In this document: piece by piece, positions 1-9,528 of the stretch
How positions within the stretch are numbered: the stretch's first letter is position 1
Layout of the letters: the number at the start of each line of letters is the position of its first letter
Assembly: GCA_016709025.1 (NCBI GenBank)
Contig: JADJEQ010000015.1
Location: 62,001-126,000 of the forward strand
DNA from: Bacteroidales bacterium
GTDB lineage: Bacteria; Bacteroidota; Bacteroidia; Bacteroidales; Lentimicrobiaceae
Direction: 5' to 3'
Length of the DNA stretch: 64,000 bases
Notes under the pieces: generated by a model
Told to the model about the DNA's origin: nothing
What the model saw: only the letters and a program-made list of their open reading frames with translations
The model's database searches: none
Made by a program: the position numbers and the translations under genes

Positions 1-827
1 ATAAATTTTGCGTTCTCGTCACCGGCTTCGGCACGTTTTTCAACGTCATAGGCGTTGTTCGTTCCCAGGAAAGCAGTCATGCCGCCTTTGCCTTTGATCA
101 TCTGCAGAAGTTCCTTCTGGGTGAATTTCCCGCTGAAACAGGCCCGCACAAGGTCGGCTGCCGGTAAAGTTCCGCTGCGTTCAGGCGAAAATGGCCCTTC
201 TCCGTCAAGCGCCTGGTTTACATCTACCACCATCCCTTTTTTATGGGCGCCCACACTGATGCCACCACCGAGATGAACTACAATCAGGTTCAGGTCTTCG
301 TATTTGCGCATGATCGATTTCGCATGCTGGCGGGCGGTCGCTTTCTGGTTGAGAGCGTGAAATATTGATTTACGCTGAAATTCAGGATGCCCCGAAACAC
401 GGGCATGGGGTTCCAGTTCGTCCACCACCACCGGGTCGGCAATAAAAGCGCGTGCATTGGGCAGGCTTTTGGCAATGTCGTCGGCAATAAACCCGCCCAG
501 GTTGCTGGCATGTTCACCCATAGGACTATTGACCATATCCTGCTTCATGATCTCATTTACTTCGTACACCCCGGAAGGGATGGGTTTGGTAAGTCCGCCA
601 CGCCCAACCACGGCACGGATGCTGTCCATCTCAATGCCTGCCTCTTCCAGTTGCTTGTAAATGATCTCCTTACGGAAAGCGTATTGATCGGTGATCTTGT
701 CAAATTTTGAAAGTTCTTCGGCAGAATGGGCAATGGTCCGGACAAAAACCGGGTTAGCACCGCTGAAAACGGCGATTTTGGTTGACGTTGACCCGGGGTT
801 GATGGCCAGGATGCGGAGCTCTTCCAT
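1..827 (-). CDS. buk: Butyrate kinase, C-terminus cut by window edge
   Basis: Catalyses butyryl phosphate + ADP to butyrate + ATP in the cytoplasm, the energy-yielding last step of butyrate fermentation. The reverse-strand translation begins MEELRILAINPGSTSTKIAV, the acetate/butyrate kinase phosphate-binding motif (NPGSTSTK). Further in are VVGRGGL, the substrate-loop motif GEHASNLGG, and VVHLGGGISVGAH, all typical of the ASKHA acetokinase fold. About 275 of the usual 350-odd residues are present; the rest lies left of base 1. The start at 827 is the ATG directly before the conserved beta strand. The gene begins 22 nt after the stop of phosphate butyryltransferase, so the two are almost certainly co-transcribed. 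A branched-chain fatty acid kinase is the alternative reading, since the family overlaps in substrate. Confidence 0.93.
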   Translation of the reverse strand, partial: MEELRILAINPGSTSTKIAVFSGANPVFVRTIAHSAEELSKFDKITDQYAFRKEIIYKQLEEAGIEMDSIRAVVGRGGLTKPIPSGVYEVNEIMKQDMVNSPMGEHASNLGGFIADDIAKSLPNARAFIADPVVVDELEPHARVSGHPEFQRKSIFHALNQKATARQHAKSIMRKYEDLNLIVVHLGGGISVGAHKKGMVVDVNQALDGEGPFSPERSGTLPAADLVRACFSGKFTQKELLQMIKGKGGMTAFLGTNNAYDVEKRAEAGDENAKF

Positions 828-849
828 ATGCTTCGATTTAAAAAGTGGA

Positions 850-1755
850 CTACTTCGCGATTAAAGCCGCCAAAGCAATGCTGTAAAGTTTGGTTTGTGC
901 GCTGTCGCCACGTGACGAAAGCACGCATGGAACCCTGCCCCCGGCAACAAAAGCGCCCAATTCGGCTCCGGCAAGTTTGGTATTGGTTTTATAAAATACA
1001 TTTCCGGCCTCAATGTTCGGGAAAAGCAGGCAATCAGCATCCCCGGCAACAGGTCCGGCAAGTTTTTTAATATCGGCCGATTCCTTATCAATGGCAGCAT
1101 CCAACGCAAGCGGACCGTCAACAAAGGCACCGGTGATCTGTCCACGGTCGGCCATTTTCGATAAAAGCGCAGCATCAACGCACGAAGGCATGCCGGCCAG
1201 TACCTGTTCCGATGCGGTTATCACAGCAACTTTAGGTTTCTCAATTCCAAGAGCTTTGGCGGTATTCACTAAGTAATTCAGAATGGCTACCTTCTGTTTG
1301 AACTCCGGCAACGGGATAATCGCCACATCGCCCACGATCAGCAGTTTATGATACAACGGGTTTTCTATCACGGTTACATGGCTTAATACAGCCCCGGGAT
1401 CCATCAGGCCTTCTTCCTTGTTCAGGATGGCTTTCATGTATTTATCGGTACTTACCAAACCCTTCATCAAAAGATCGCCTTCACCCTTGTTCACCAGCTT
1501 AACAGCCACAACGGCCGCCTTGCTTTCGTTTGGTTCATGAACAAATCTGAATTTGCCCGGGTCAACGCCCAACTGGGCGCATACTTTCCGCATGGTCTCC
1601 TCATCACCCACCAGGATTCCGTCCACAATGCCCTTGTCAACAGCTTCACTTACCGCTTCAATGGTGTGTGAATCATTGGCATAAGCTGCCACCAGCCTTT
1701 TTTTTGTTTTCGATTTAAGGACTTCAAACATCTGGTCCAGTTTGGTAATTGCCAT
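850..1755 (-). CDS. ptb: Phosphate butyryltransferase
   Basis: Converts butyryl-CoA + phosphate to butyryl phosphate + CoA, feeding the butyrate kinase just downstream. The 301-residue length and overall sequence fit the Ptb branch of the PTA_PTB family: an N-terminal Rossmann-like part (VAAYANDSHTIEAV), the central LLMKGLVSTDKYMKAIL segment near residues 95-112, and a C-terminal LLFPNIEAGNVFYK segment near 243-256. A clear ribosome site, GGAGGA, lies 4 nt before the ATG on the reverse strand, which fixes the start. This is the first gene of the ptb-buk operon. No CoA-transferase is visible, so this pair is the only butyryl-CoA outlet seen here. The bifunctional enoyl-CoA hydratase/phosphate acetyltransferase family is related but usually carries an extra N-terminal domain that is absent here. 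Confidence 0.92.
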   Translation of the reverse strand: MAITKLDQMFEVLKSKTKKRLVAAYANDSHTIEAVSEAVDKGIVDGILVGDEETMRKVCAQLGVDPGKFRFVHEPNESKAAVVAVKLVNKGEGDLLMKGLVSTDKYMKAILNKEEGLMDPGAVLSHVTVIENPLYHKLLIVGDVAIIPLPEFKQKVAILNYLVNTAKALGIEKPKVAVITASEQVLAGMPSCVDAALLSKMADRGQITGAFVDGPLALDAAIDKESADIKKLAGPVAGDADCLLFPNIEAGNVFYKTNTKLAGAELGAFVAGGRVPCVLSSRGDSAQTKLYSIALAALIAK

Positions 1756-1833
1756 ATTATCCTCCGTTGTGATTGTTGGAATTGTTATTTAAATATCTTG
1801 ATAATGCGATACTTGCAATGTGTTTTCAGGGCA

Positions 1834-1841
1834 CAAAATTA
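1834..1841 (-). promoter_or_regulatory. Candidate -7 box of the ptb-buk operon
   Basis: Reverse strand reads TAATTTTG, an exact match to the Bacteroidota -7 consensus TAnnTTTG. It lies about 80 bp before the ptb start. The -33 region, 20 bp upstream, is only TTTAG, so the match is partial. The rest of the 1756-2026 gap is AT-rich, and I see nothing else in it. Confidence 0.35.
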
Positions 1842-2026
1842 TCAATTAGCTTCATATGTTTCTAAAAATAAGTGAAACACCTAAATTATTTAGAATGATT
1901 TTACGTATGGAAATTTAAATTTGGTTCTTAATGGTCTTACAGGGCACAAAAAGGAAGGACTGATCGATAGTAAAGATTTGACCCGAAGCCGATTAGATTG
2001 AATTCCAATATATTCAAATCAGTGAA

Positions 2027-5000
2027 TTACCGGTTCAGGACCAGCTTTTTATTATAAACTTTATTTTCTTTTATCAGGCTCACTATATAAATTCCGGGAG
2101 GAAAATTTGAAACATCAAACGAAATAAGGCTTTTCCCTTCGGTTTGACTTTGCAGGATTGCTTTCCCTGAAGTATTCACCATCCTGATTTCACAATTCAA
2201 CTCAGTTCCTGAATCCAGGATGATTCTGTCGTTGACAGAATAAAGCCGGAAGTCATCGATTGTATCGGAATTATTATTGCCGGTTTTACCGAAATAGAGT
2301 TTAAACCTTTGGGGATCATCGCCTTCAGAAGCGGTGAAATGGTATTCCGCATTCTGTTTTAACCCGGTTACCCGGCCTTCTTTTTCATCCAAAAGGTATA
2401 CTTCAGGTTCTGATGGAAGGTTCATTTCAGTAACTGCGATTTTGAAATTCTCTGCTTCATTTCTGATAAATCCCAGTTGAATAAAATTTCCGTCAGGGAT
2501 TACCGGGATCGTATTGGTTGAAAGGTTTTCGTCTGCGGCAACAGAGTAAAATGCCGGGGCAAAACCAGGAAGGAAGCGTGAATCGGAATTACTTTCATAG
2601 GCTTCGGCAGATCCGCTCCGGATCGAAATCACCGTTTTTTGGGCGGTGGAATTATCCAGGTCACTGACAGTCAGAGTCAAACGGTTCTGTGATGTTTTGT
2701 ACCAGTTCTGGCTGATATGCATCCTGGCTGAAAGTGGTATGGTTAATGAAGTCGGGCCGCCTGAAAGCAGTTCAACCATAAAGCCATTTCCTGAGGGAAT
2801 CGGATCTCCCGTTTCAATGTCTTTGTATGAAGAGGTTGTTTCCTCCCAGACCTTGGCAATTCCTGCAAAATTTCCGGGCACGATCCAATTAACACCATCG
2901 TTCCAGGCAAGTGCAGTAGGAAATGGGTTGCCGATCAGGTTCCATCCCGGATAATCATTGGCTTCATCCCTTGTCAGACCATTTATTGTGACTTCTGTTT
3001 CGTTAAACTGACCGGAGAAAGGCAAAGTACCAATGGTTGAATTTGCAATCAGGTAGCCCCGGCCAATGGCAAAGTTTTCCTCGAAAGAGCTGTTGAGAAT
3101 TCCTCCTGTAGCCGTTCTGTTTATCCATGAACCGGTGGCTTCATCCCATTTGTAAAAATCATTCCCCGAACCGGCTGTATGAAAATCCCCGATGGGCTGG
3201 GCTTGAACCGGGGATGAAAGCAGGTGCCAGCCATTGTAGGCGTTTGTATAGGCATTGATGTAACGCTCCATAACCATGGTTCCTGAAACGGCCGGGTTAT
3301 CTCCGATATAGGATCCTGTTTTTAAAGCCGACGATTGCACCAGCATATTCCCTTTTACATTCAATGTATTACCCGCAATCTGGGTCAGGGCTCCTTCCGG
3401 CCCTATCGTCAGATTGTGGCACCAGGCCGTGGTATTTATAACCGGAATATTTAATGAAGTGCCGGTGATGGTAACATTTGTTTCAGCGCCGGGAATTCCA
3501 TAATTCCAGTTTCCTGTTGTATGCCAGTCGCCGTCAATTGCCCCGTTCCATTCAGTCACTTCCGGAGCCTGTGTAATACCGCTGAGAATCAGCGAAAAAT
3601 GCTGGGGTCCGTTAACGAGGGTTCCCTTATGGGTAATCTGCACAAGATAGGTTCGCTGGACAGGAGGCGTTCCGGCTTCAATTTTCTCTATGTTGTCAAC
3701 CACATTATCAGCATTGATGGCGGCAGCGGAGGGATTGGTGACATCCAGTTTCCAGGGAAGGTAAGTTACCTCCGAATCGCTGATCAGCCGCATATCCAGA
3801 TCGTTTACCAGCATGGGTGTCGGATCGTTCAGCGATAGACCATATACGGTTGAAGGTGGATCTGTCCAGCAGATGGTCGCTGTTAACGGTTCTGTTCCTT
3901 TGGTGTAAACAGGAATCAGTATCGTTTCGCCCTGCGAAAGGTTAAGCTCGCGGATATTGAAGTTAAATCCGTTTGAAGCATCCTCACTCATAAGCAAAGC
4001 CGCCTTTTGAGTATTGAGCAGGCCCCAGCCAAATTTGTAGTCGGGACCGGGGTTGGAGCCCGATTCGCTGGCAGTATGAAGAATCAGCCCTTTCAGGGTG
4101 GCTGAGCGAATGGAATAGGATGCGGTTAGATTGAAATGATGTTGGATCAACAATCCCACCGAACCCGAAACATTGGGGGTTGCCATAGAGGTTCCTGATA
4201 AAATAGAATAAGAATTGTCACTGGTTGAATAGGATGAATTAAGTCCTGATCCGTTGGCAACAATATCGGGTTTTATACGTCCGTCATCTGCCGGGCCGGT
4301 GCTGCTGTAACTCTGCAGAATAACATCTGAGGGTTGCTGGTATCCTGAAGGAATATCACCGACCGAACCCACTGTGAGTATATTTTTTGCCACGCCCTGC
4401 CAGGAAATACAATCGAAACCATCAGTGCCCCCGTCCTTATCCCTTACCGTGGAGCTTAGCACCCAGCTATTGGAAGTATAATTATATACCCAATGCTCAA
4501 CCGGTTGTGAAGCAGGTCCTTCTCCCTTGTCGTTGCCCGAAGATTTCACAATCAGGTAATCAGGGGCATTAAAAGCAACATTGTCCCAATCATGCGAGGT
4601 TGATTCATAAGCCCCGAAACCGTAATCGGTAGTAGTGCTGTAGGGTTCATAGCCATACCATACCCATCGTGAATCCCCTTTGGTGTTGAATGACCAGCCG
4701 GCTATATAACCATAAGAATGGTTTGAAACCTGAAGTCCTTCTGCCGCCCGTGCCGCCATTTCCGAAATATCGGTGTTCCAGTCGTTCGACCACAGGCTGG
4801 CTGCCGGGGACATGCCTATAGCGGCCGGGGTTACACCCGAAGCAATCATTGTTCCGCCCACATGGGTTGCATGACCTGCTGTTGCAGTGGAGCCATCCTT
4901 TACTATTGCCCTTCCGCCATATTCCTGGTGTGTGGTTCTAACGGGGCCTCCATCCCAGATGCCAAGGGTAACTCCTGAACCGGTGAGGTAAAGCCCGGCA

Positions 5001-5395
5001 CCCCCGCCAGGCCATAAAGCAGAAGTCGAAGTTGTGGCAGCGGCAGTTATATTGTGGGTGGTCCGGTAACGGGGAATCCCGTTAAAAAATCCGGCAAGTT
5101 CAATCAAAACCTGTTCCCGCTCCATGCGCTTGAGAAAGCCAAGCGAGTCGGCAAGCCGGTTAGCCCCTGACTGTTCCGCTTTGCTTATTTCTGAGGATTT
5201 GGCCGAAAACTCCAGCAACCACGGCACATTGGTCTGCCCGTAGCTAAGCCCGGTTAGCAAAAAGAGGATAAGGAATGGTAATACCTTGCTCACTGTAAAA
5301 CCTGAATATTTTCCCAATAGTCGTTCTCTGTAAAACACCAAATAAATCAATTCATTGGCTGATTTCTGCATTCCCGGAATGCAAAATATCAACAT
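2027..5395 (-). CDS. Secreted S8 subtilisin-family serine peptidase with T9SS sorting domain
   Basis: Large exported serine protease of 1122 residues. The catalytic triad is visible as Asp148 (GIWDGG), His175 (GHATHVGGT) and Ser403 (LSGTSMATPNVSG), with oxyanion Asn288 (SSGNDKG). A pro-region precedes the catalytic domain. After it come beta-rich domains, and the last 80 or so residues look like a type A T9SS sorting domain (GTELNCEIRMVNTSGKAIL, ending YNKKLVLNR), so secretion by the Por system is expected. The hydrophobic signal core (VLPFLILFLLTGLSYGQ) starts only at residue 37, late for a signal peptide. A GTG at 5293 would give MSKVLPFLILFLLTG, a textbook signal, so translation may start there (1088 residues). 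Monocistronic by context, divergent from lnt. Substrate unknown. Confidence 0.88.
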   Translation of the reverse strand: MLIFCIPGMQKSANELIYLVFYRERLLGKYSGFTVSKVLPFLILFLLTGLSYGQTNVPWLLEFSAKSSEISKAEQSGANRLADSLGFLKRMEREQVLIELAGFFNGIPRYRTTHNITAAATTSTSALWPGGGAGLYLTGSGVTLGIWDGGPVRTTHQEYGGRAIVKDGSTATAGHATHVGGTMIASGVTPAAIGMSPAASLWSNDWNTDISEMAARAAEGLQVSNHSYGYIAGWSFNTKGDSRWVWYGYEPYSTTTDYGFGAYESTSHDWDNVAFNAPDYLIVKSSGNDKGEGPASQPVEHWVYNYTSNSWVLSSTVRDKDGGTDGFDCISWQGVAKNILTVGSVGDIPSGYQQPSDVILQSYSSTGPADDGRIKPDIVANGSGLNSSYSTSDNSYSILSGTSMATPNVSGSVGLLIQHHFNLTASYSIRSATLKGLILHTASESGSNPGPDYKFGWGLLNTQKAALLMSEDASNGFNFNIRELNLSQGETILIPVYTKGTEPLTATICWTDPPSTVYGLSLNDPTPMLVNDLDMRLISDSEVTYLPWKLDVTNPSAAAINADNVVDNIEKIEAGTPPVQRTYLVQITHKGTLVNGPQHFSLILSGITQAPEVTEWNGAIDGDWHTTGNWNYGIPGAETNVTITGTSLNIPVINTTAWCHNLTIGPEGALTQIAGNTLNVKGNMLVQSSALKTGSYIGDNPAVSGTMVMERYINAYTNAYNGWHLLSSPVQAQPIGDFHTAGSGNDFYKWDEATGSWINRTATGGILNSSFEENFAIGRGYLIANSTIGTLPFSGQFNETEVTINGLTRDEANDYPGWNLIGNPFPTALAWNDGVNWIVPGNFAGIAKVWEETTSSYKDIETGDPIPSGNGFMVELLSGGPTSLTIPLSARMHISQNWYKTSQNRLTLTVSDLDNSTAQKTVISIRSGSAEAYESNSDSRFLPGFAPAFYSVAADENLSTNTIPVIPDGNFIQLGFIRNEAENFKIAVTEMNLPSEPEVYLLDEKEGRVTGLKQNAEYHFTASEGDDPQRFKLYFGKTGNNNSDTIDDFRLYSVNDRIILDSGTELNCEIRMVNTSGKAILQSQTEGKSLISFDVSNFPPGIYIVSLIKENKVYNKKLVLNR

Positions 5396-5676
5396 GCTGA
5401 TTTCCTGTTTTGGTACACCGGTTTACTGCCCGCTTTCCCGCGAACCAAAATACAATGATATATAACTTTTTGTGCACTCTTGTAACCTGATTCAGATTAT
5501 TTTCCCGCTGTTGACGAAGATAACAGAACCGGATTTATATATAACAAACAAGAGGGTTGTTTGATTATTATTACGATCACTGATCGTTCAGGTTTTTCTT
5601 TTTTTTGAACAGGTTAAAACCCGGACTCCCAAGGCATAGTTAACGATTATTTCTTTTTCCGGATTTGGATTAATCA

Positions 5677-5684
5677 TAACTTTG
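5677..5684 (+). promoter_or_regulatory. Candidate -7 box for lnt
   Basis: TAACTTTG, an exact TAnnTTTG match 19 bp before the lnt ATG. The expected -33 position holds a run of T rather than a clean TTTG. It sits in the 308-bp gap shared with the divergent subtilase gene; nothing else is recognisable in that gap. Confidence 0.45.
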
Positions 5685-5703
5685 CCCACTATATGCGGTT
5701 TCT

Positions 5704-7332
5704 ATGAATAAGTACCTTCGTTTATCACTGCCGGTTTTGTCTGGATTACTCCTGGCAGCGGCTTGGCCTGCAGGCGGTTTTCCTGTTTTACTCTTTTTCG
5801 GATTGGCCCCTCTGTTGTTACTTGAAGACCATCTGTTGCAAAACAGGTTGAAGCACAGCACATTTCATGTGTTTTTCAGAGTATTCCCGGCTTTTGTTAT
5901 CTGGAATGCACTAACCACCTGGTGGATTTACAATTCCACGCTGTTTGGTGCTGTGATGGCAACCCTGGTCAATGCTGTATGCATGTCGCTGGTATTCTGG
6001 CTGTTTCACTTTATCCGCAGAAACCTGAAAAATCCTGATCAGGGTTACCTGGGTTTTATTTTCATCTGGCTATCCTATGAACATCTTCACCATCACTGGG
6101 ACCTTAACTGGCCATGGATGAGCCTGGGCAATGGTTTTGCCGCCTGGCCTTCATGGATGCAGTGGTACGAATACACCGGAATGTACGGGGGAACCTTGTG
6201 GATTCTGGTGGCGAATGTGCTGGTATTTAAGCTGGTAAAAAGATCATTAAACGGATTATCACTCAAAGCTGCCATAAGGCCGCTGATGGTTTTGGCGGCA
6301 TTAATCGTAGTTCCGGCTGTGGCTTCCACGATCATGTATTACACCTATACCGAAAAGCATGCCCCGGTCGATGTGGTGGTGGTTCAGCCCAACATCGATC
6401 CCTACGAAGAACAATACGAGTTGCCGGCCTCACAGGTCATTGAAAATGCCTCGAAACTGGCTGAAACCAAAGCCGACAGCCTCACTGATTTTATTGTCTT
6501 CCCGGAATCCATGGTTCAGCCCAACTGGTCATCCGGACAGATGATTTGGGAAAACGACCTGAACAACCAGCCGACCATCAATATGTTCAGGGCCGGGTTA
6601 CTGACAAAATTTCCCAGAGTCGGTCTGGTGGTGGGTTATTCAACCTATCGCTCCTACAGTGAAGGAGATGTGATTCCAACAACCGCCCGGCAGTTCAGGG
6701 GTGGGGAAGGCTACTACGATGCCTACAATACCGCTTTTCTGATCAGAAATCTGCCGGATCTGCAACGAACGCACAAATCCAAACTCACCCCGGGTGTTGA
6801 ACTGATGCCCTTTCCCTGGCTGCTGAAACCGCTGGGCGATTTTGCCATCGATCTGGGAGGAACCACCGGCCAACTGGGTTTTGATGTTGAACGGACACCC
6901 TACACCATCAACGATACCCTTAAAATTGGCCCGGTTATCTGTTATGAATCGGCTTATGGTGAATTTGTGGCTGGGTTTGTCCGCAACGGCGCAAATATGA
7001 TTTTTATCATCACCAACGATGGCTGGTGGGGCAATACGGCCGGACACCGGCAACATATGCTTTTCGCCCCCATCCGGGCCATTGAAACCCGCCGCAGCAT
7101 TGCCCGGTCGGCCAATACCGGCACCTCCTGTTTTGTTAACCAGCGTGGCGATGTTTTTCAGCCCACCAAATACTGGGAACCGGCAGCCATCAGGCAAATC
7201 CTCAACGCCAACGATAAAGTTACCTTCTATGTAAAATATGGCGATTACATTGCCCGGGGTTCAGTACTTGGAATGATTTTGTTTTTATTGATCGCTGTCA
7301 GCAGGAGGTTACAGGGGAGGAGGGCCAGGTAA
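5704..7332 (+). CDS. lnt: Apolipoprotein N-acyltransferase
   Basis: Inner-membrane enzyme that adds the third acyl chain to the N-terminal cysteine of lipoproteins, the last step of lipoprotein maturation. The 542 residues comprise an N-terminal multi-pass membrane part (about 1-215) and a periplasmic nitrilase-like domain (about 220-510). The Glu-Lys-Cys triad is visible as Glu268 (FPESM), Lys360 (HKSKLTPGVE) and Cys413 (VICYESAYG), followed by ITNDGWWGNTAGHRQH and a last membrane helix. The length is normal for the family. The ATG lies 19 bp after a good -7 box. The many lipoproteins in this window (DUF4837, DUF4403, GIN, MltF, HlyD and M3/M2-type peptidase) are plausible substrates. It appears to be a single-gene unit. 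Confidence 0.95.
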   Translation: MNKYLRLSLPVLSGLLLAAAWPAGGFPVLLFFGLAPLLLLEDHLLQNRLKHSTFHVFFRVFPAFVIWNALTTWWIYNSTLFGAVMATLVNAVCMSLVFWLFHFIRRNLKNPDQGYLGFIFIWLSYEHLHHHWDLNWPWMSLGNGFAAWPSWMQWYEYTGMYGGTLWILVANVLVFKLVKRSLNGLSLKAAIRPLMVLAALIVVPAVASTIMYYTYTEKHAPVDVVVVQPNIDPYEEQYELPASQVIENASKLAETKADSLTDFIVFPESMVQPNWSSGQMIWENDLNNQPTINMFRAGLLTKFPRVGLVVGYSTYRSYSEGDVIPTTARQFRGGEGYYDAYNTAFLIRNLPDLQRTHKSKLTPGVELMPFPWLLKPLGDFAIDLGGTTGQLGFDVERTPYTINDTLKIGPVICYESAYGEFVAGFVRNGANMIFIITNDGWWGNTAGHRQHMLFAPIRAIETRRSIARSANTGTSCFVNQRGDVFQPTKYWEPAAIRQILNANDKVTFYVKYGDYIARGSVLGMILFLLIAVSRRLQGRRAR

Positions 7333-7439
7333 TTTTCTCAGGGTCGCTTTAAGTCCCTTTGAGCCTTGTGCTATTCCGGCTAACTCTTACTGCGATTTGT
7401 CATACAAGGAGAATGGGAGATAAGTGGACGAATGGGACT

Positions 7440-8050
7440 GTCTCTCCTTGTCCCCATTTCCCCTTGTCCCATTGTCGGCTGCTATGGAATCTAATCCTGA
7501 TTGTTCTGCCATGCCCATGCCCGTTGCTCCAGCCCATGCTCCATGCTCCATGCCCTTTGCTCTGTGCCCTGCGCCATTCTATGGTAATCCTGCCATTGTT
7601 CATCAGACAAGGAGACAAGGGGAGTGGGAGACAGGGGGAAAGAAGTGACGGTAACTCCAAACAAGGACTAAGAGGGAACTTATCTTCTCCTTGTCCCCAT
7701 TTCTCCGTGTCCCATTGTCGGCTGCTATGGAATCTAATCCTGATTTTTCTGGCCATGCTCCATGCCCTGTGCTCCATGCTCTGTACCCCATGCCCTGTGC
7801 CCTGCGCTCTGTGCCCTGCGCCATTCTTTGGTTAATCCTGCCATTGTTCATCAGACAAGGAGACAAGCCTGCCCGCCGAAACATCATGTAGTCGGGGTAG
7901 TGGGAGACAAAAGGAAGAATGGGCCTTTCTCTCCTTGTCCCCATTTCCCCTTGTCCCATTGTCGGCTGCTATGGAATCTAATCCTGATTTTTCTGGCCAT
8001 GCTCCATGCCCTGTGCCCTGCTCCCTGCCCGCCCTGCGCCCTGTGCTCTT
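7440..8050 (+). repeat. About 2.6 tandem copies of a 243-bp non-coding unit
   Basis: A C/T-rich segment (tctccttgtccccatttc, then gtcggctgctatggaatc) recurs at about 7443, 7685 and 7930, giving a period near 243 bp. Between them, catgctccatgccctgtgc-type runs and a tcatcagacaaggagacaag block (7600 and 7850) also recur in phase. The third copy is cut short before 8050. Several frames stay open only because the unit is short and stop-poor. The translations are low complexity (CPCPLLQPM type) and resemble no protein, so I treat it as non-coding. The remainder of the 7333-8276 gap, after 8050, is AT-rich and leads to the acyl-CoA dehydrogenase gene. Confidence 0.85.
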
Positions 8051-8276
8051 TCGCAATCGTTTGCAAAAAAATATTCGCTCCGATAAATTTATATAGTTGA
8101 ATATGTTATTTTAGCAGCATCATCCGTGAATAATGTAAGCCAGTATTGTTAAAATTTATTAATCAACCATATATCTGCCTGCGATATTACAACCCGATTC
8201 TACTTATATAGAATGTTGGTTTTTTTGTTTAAAAGGCGTTTCAGAAATTTTTAGAAATATTTAAAACCCAACTTCC

Positions 8277-9419
8277 ATGAATTTCGAATTTACCGAAGAA
8301 CAATTGATGATTCAGCAATCGGCCCGCGATTACGCACAACGCGAACTGATTAAAGACGTGATTGAGCGCGACACCCACGCCATTTATCCTACAGAACATG
8401 TAAAAGCCCTGTCAGAGTTAGGGTTTATGGGCATGCTCGTAGATCCTAAATACGATGGAGGAGGCATGGACACGGTTTCCTATGTGCTGGCCATGGAAGA
8501 AATCTCGAAAGTGGATTCTTCTGTTAGTGTAATCATGTCGGTGAACAACTCACTGGTTTGCTACGGTATTGAGAAATTCGGCACCGAAGAACAAAAGGAA
8601 AAATTCCTGAAACCACTGGCACGCGGAGAAAAAATCGGTGCATTCCTGCTTTCGGAACCCGAAGCCGGCTCTGATGCTACTTCTCAGCGCACCACCGCCG
8701 AGGATATGGGCGATTATTACCTGGTAAACGGCACCAAAAACTGGATTACCAACGGCAACACCGCCGGGACCTATCTTGTAATAGCCCAAACCCATCGTGA
8801 AAAGGGTCACAAGGGCATCAATGTGCTGATTGTTGACCGGAATTCCCCCGGCATCACCGTCGGTCCCCACGAAGATAAAATGGGCATGCGTAGTTCCGAT
8901 ACCCATTCGGTCATGTTCAACGACGTAAAAGTTCCAAAGGAAAACCGCATCGGTGAAGATGGCTTCGGGTTTAAGTTTGCCATGAAAACACTCGAAGGCG
9001 GCCGCATAGGTATTGCCGCCCAGGCACTCGGCATTGCATCAGGAGCTTTCGAAAGATCGGTTAAATATTCGAAAGAGCGCAAAGCTTTTGGAACCGAAAT
9101 CGCAAATCATCAATCGGTTGCTTTCAAACTGGCCGATATGGCTGTTAAGATTGAGAATGCCCGCAACCTGTGCCTGAAAGCCGCCTGGCTGAAAGACCAG
9201 GATAAACCCTACGGATATGCAAGTGCAATGGCCAAATACTATGCTGCCGAAATTGCCATGGAAGTCACCACCCAGGCCGTTCAGATTCACGGAGGCTATG
9301 GTTATGTAAAGGAATACCATGTGGAACGTCTGATGCGTGAAGCAAAACTTACCCAGATTTACGAAGGAACTTCTGAGATTCAGCAGATTGTGATTTCGAG
9401 GCAGGTGCTCAGCGAGTAA
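8277..9419 (+). CDS. Acyl-CoA dehydrogenase, short-chain (butyryl-CoA) type
   Basis: FAD enzyme interconverting acyl-CoA and trans-2-enoyl-CoA. The 380-residue protein has the three-part family architecture: N-terminal helices from FEFTEEQLMIQQSARDYA, a central beta domain with LSEPEAGSDATSQRTTAE near 121-138 and NGTKNWITNG near 151-160, and a C-terminal helical domain. Glu363 in the final IYEGTSEIQQ motif is at the position of the catalytic base of the short-chain acyl-CoA dehydrogenases. With ptb-buk in the same window, butyryl-CoA is the likeliest product, by electron-bifurcating crotonyl-CoA reduction, but no etfAB, hydratase or thiolase is adjacent, so the exact substrate is inferred. 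It stands alone; the next gene starts 109 bp later. Confidence 0.9.
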   Translation: MNFEFTEEQLMIQQSARDYAQRELIKDVIERDTHAIYPTEHVKALSELGFMGMLVDPKYDGGGMDTVSYVLAMEEISKVDSSVSVIMSVNNSLVCYGIEKFGTEEQKEKFLKPLARGEKIGAFLLSEPEAGSDATSQRTTAEDMGDYYLVNGTKNWITNGNTAGTYLVIAQTHREKGHKGINVLIVDRNSPGITVGPHEDKMGMRSSDTHSVMFNDVKVPKENRIGEDGFGFKFAMKTLEGGRIGIAAQALGIASGAFERSVKYSKERKAFGTEIANHQSVAFKLADMAVKIENARNLCLKAAWLKDQDKPYGYASAMAKYYAAEIAMEVTTQAVQIHGGYGYVKEYHVERLMREAKLTQIYEGTSEIQQIVISRQVLSE

Positions 9420-9528
9420 GTCACGTTTCTACTCCCGTGGAAAGGACAAAGGGAGTGGGAGACACGGAGAAAGAGAGACCCGTAGACCTTTTAAACGGCA
9501 GAGCCATTGAAATATAATAAATCCTGAT

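Noticed and set aside
3521..3838. Antisense frames inside the subtilase and other large genes
   Set aside because: Shadow frames of real coding sequence without domains or start signals.
7359..8100. Several overlapping open frames in the 243-bp repeat tract
   Set aside because: Low-complexity Cys/Pro-rich translations that repeat with the DNA unit, with no start signal or known domain.
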